14,190 nt of DNA from an uncultured Clostridia bacterium (GTDB taxonomy: Bacteria; Bacillota; Clostridia; TANB77; UBA1234), in assembly GCA_947624765.1 (NCBI GenBank), contig CANQLS010000012.1, positions 1-14,190 of the forward strand. The letters run 5' to 3'. How positions within the stretch are numbered: position 1 is the stretch's first letter; every line of letters begins with the position of its first letter. Under the pieces are notes generated by a model. It worked only from the letters and a program-made list of their open reading frames with translations, searched no databases and was not told where the DNA came from. A program made the translations under genes and the position numbers. Below, one piece after another: positions 13,933 through 14,190 of the stretch.

Positions 13933-14190
13933 TGTTTTCTTTTCTTTTTTGATTTCTTCAAACCTTTTAATTTTTTGAGTTGTTGTTTTTATTAATTCTT
14001 CTGCAGATAGTTTCCATTTTTGAATAGCTTTATAAGAAGATAATTTATGGTTAATTGATTTAATTATTTCTCCAAATTTTTCTTTTAATTGAAAGTCAGT
14101 TAAGTTTCCTAATTTTTCTTTAATAGCCTCAAAATTTGGTACGATTTTAGCACTAATAATTGTATTTCCATTAGGCTCTTCTTCACCCCA
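13924..14190 (-). CDS. AMP-forming acyl-CoA synthetase/ligase, C-terminal fragment
   Basis: Only the last 88 residues are in the window; the gene begins beyond the right edge. The visible part reads NGNTIISAKIVPNFEAIKEK, then FGEIIKSINHKLSSYKAIQK, then WKLSAEELIKTTTQKIKR and a lysine-rich tail. INHKLSSYKAIQ and IKTTTQKIKR match the end of AMP-binding (ANL superfamily) enzymes, where the A10 motif PKTxxGKIxR carries the catalytic Lys for adenylation. The second Lys of TTTQKIKR is that candidate. Gln replaces the usual Gly in that motif. This pattern is most like long-chain fatty-acid-CoA ligases, which activate fatty acids by ATP to acyl-AMP and then acyl-CoA, but the substrate cannot be judged from the C-terminus. 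The stop lies inside the shared terminator hairpin. Confidence 0.8.
   Translation of the reverse strand, partial: WGEEEPNGNTIISAKIVPNFEAIKEKLGNLTDFQLKEKFGEIIKSINHKLSSYKAIQKWKLSAEELIKTTTQKIKRFEEIKKEKKTKK

Overview
The window is very AT-rich, uses AGGAGG-type ribosome binding sites, and has TTGACA/TATAAT-type promoters and T-rich hairpin terminators. Its gene families also fit a low-GC Firmicute, most likely an uncultured or gut-type member of the Clostridia. This placement comes from composition and gene content, not from a marker-gene comparison.

Left part (1-2670). A murA gene (cell-wall precursor synthesis) runs leftwards off the window edge from its own strong promoter. Upstream of it lies a 430-base intergenic stretch with divergent promoters and a possible 46-residue peptide gene. 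Next comes a rightward gene for a 167-residue protein of uncertain function. It converges, with a 6-base 3' overlap, on a leftward cluster of three very small genes encoding 51, 116 and 39 residues. The last is a membrane peptide coupled to the gene before it by an ATGA overlap. Two of the three were found only by reading the sequence directly.

Centre (2814-9780). An uncharacterised 382-residue gene starting with TTG is followed after 2 bases by metG (methionyl-tRNA synthetase), then an inverted-repeat spacer, then tatD. A second rightward operon has its own promoter. It encodes a small membrane-anchored protein with an Ig-like domain and a 796-residue surface protein with a pilin-like N-terminus, a cysteine-rich CxxC repeat region and Ig/FnIII-like repeats. 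It ends at a GC-rich hairpin.

Right part (9781-14190). A leftward operon pairs an EVE-domain McrB-like GTPase that has no McrC in the window with yhbY, a CRM-domain ribosome-assembly factor. A divergent promoter drives a YwaF/TMEM164-family membrane protein, which ends at a second copy of the GC-rich hairpin. Beyond it lie three copies of a palindromic repeat at an exact 33-base period. The last copy sits inside the spacer of a near-consensus promoter for an AAA ATPase/DUF4143 gene. That gene carries a one-base frameshift. A bidirectional terminator then separates it from the 3' end of a leftward AMP-forming acyl-CoA synthetase gene.

The housekeeping genes look ordinary. The parts most worth following are the palindrome array at the ATPase promoter, the solo EVE-McrB/YhbY operon, the small-protein cluster and the pilin-like surface protein with its partner.
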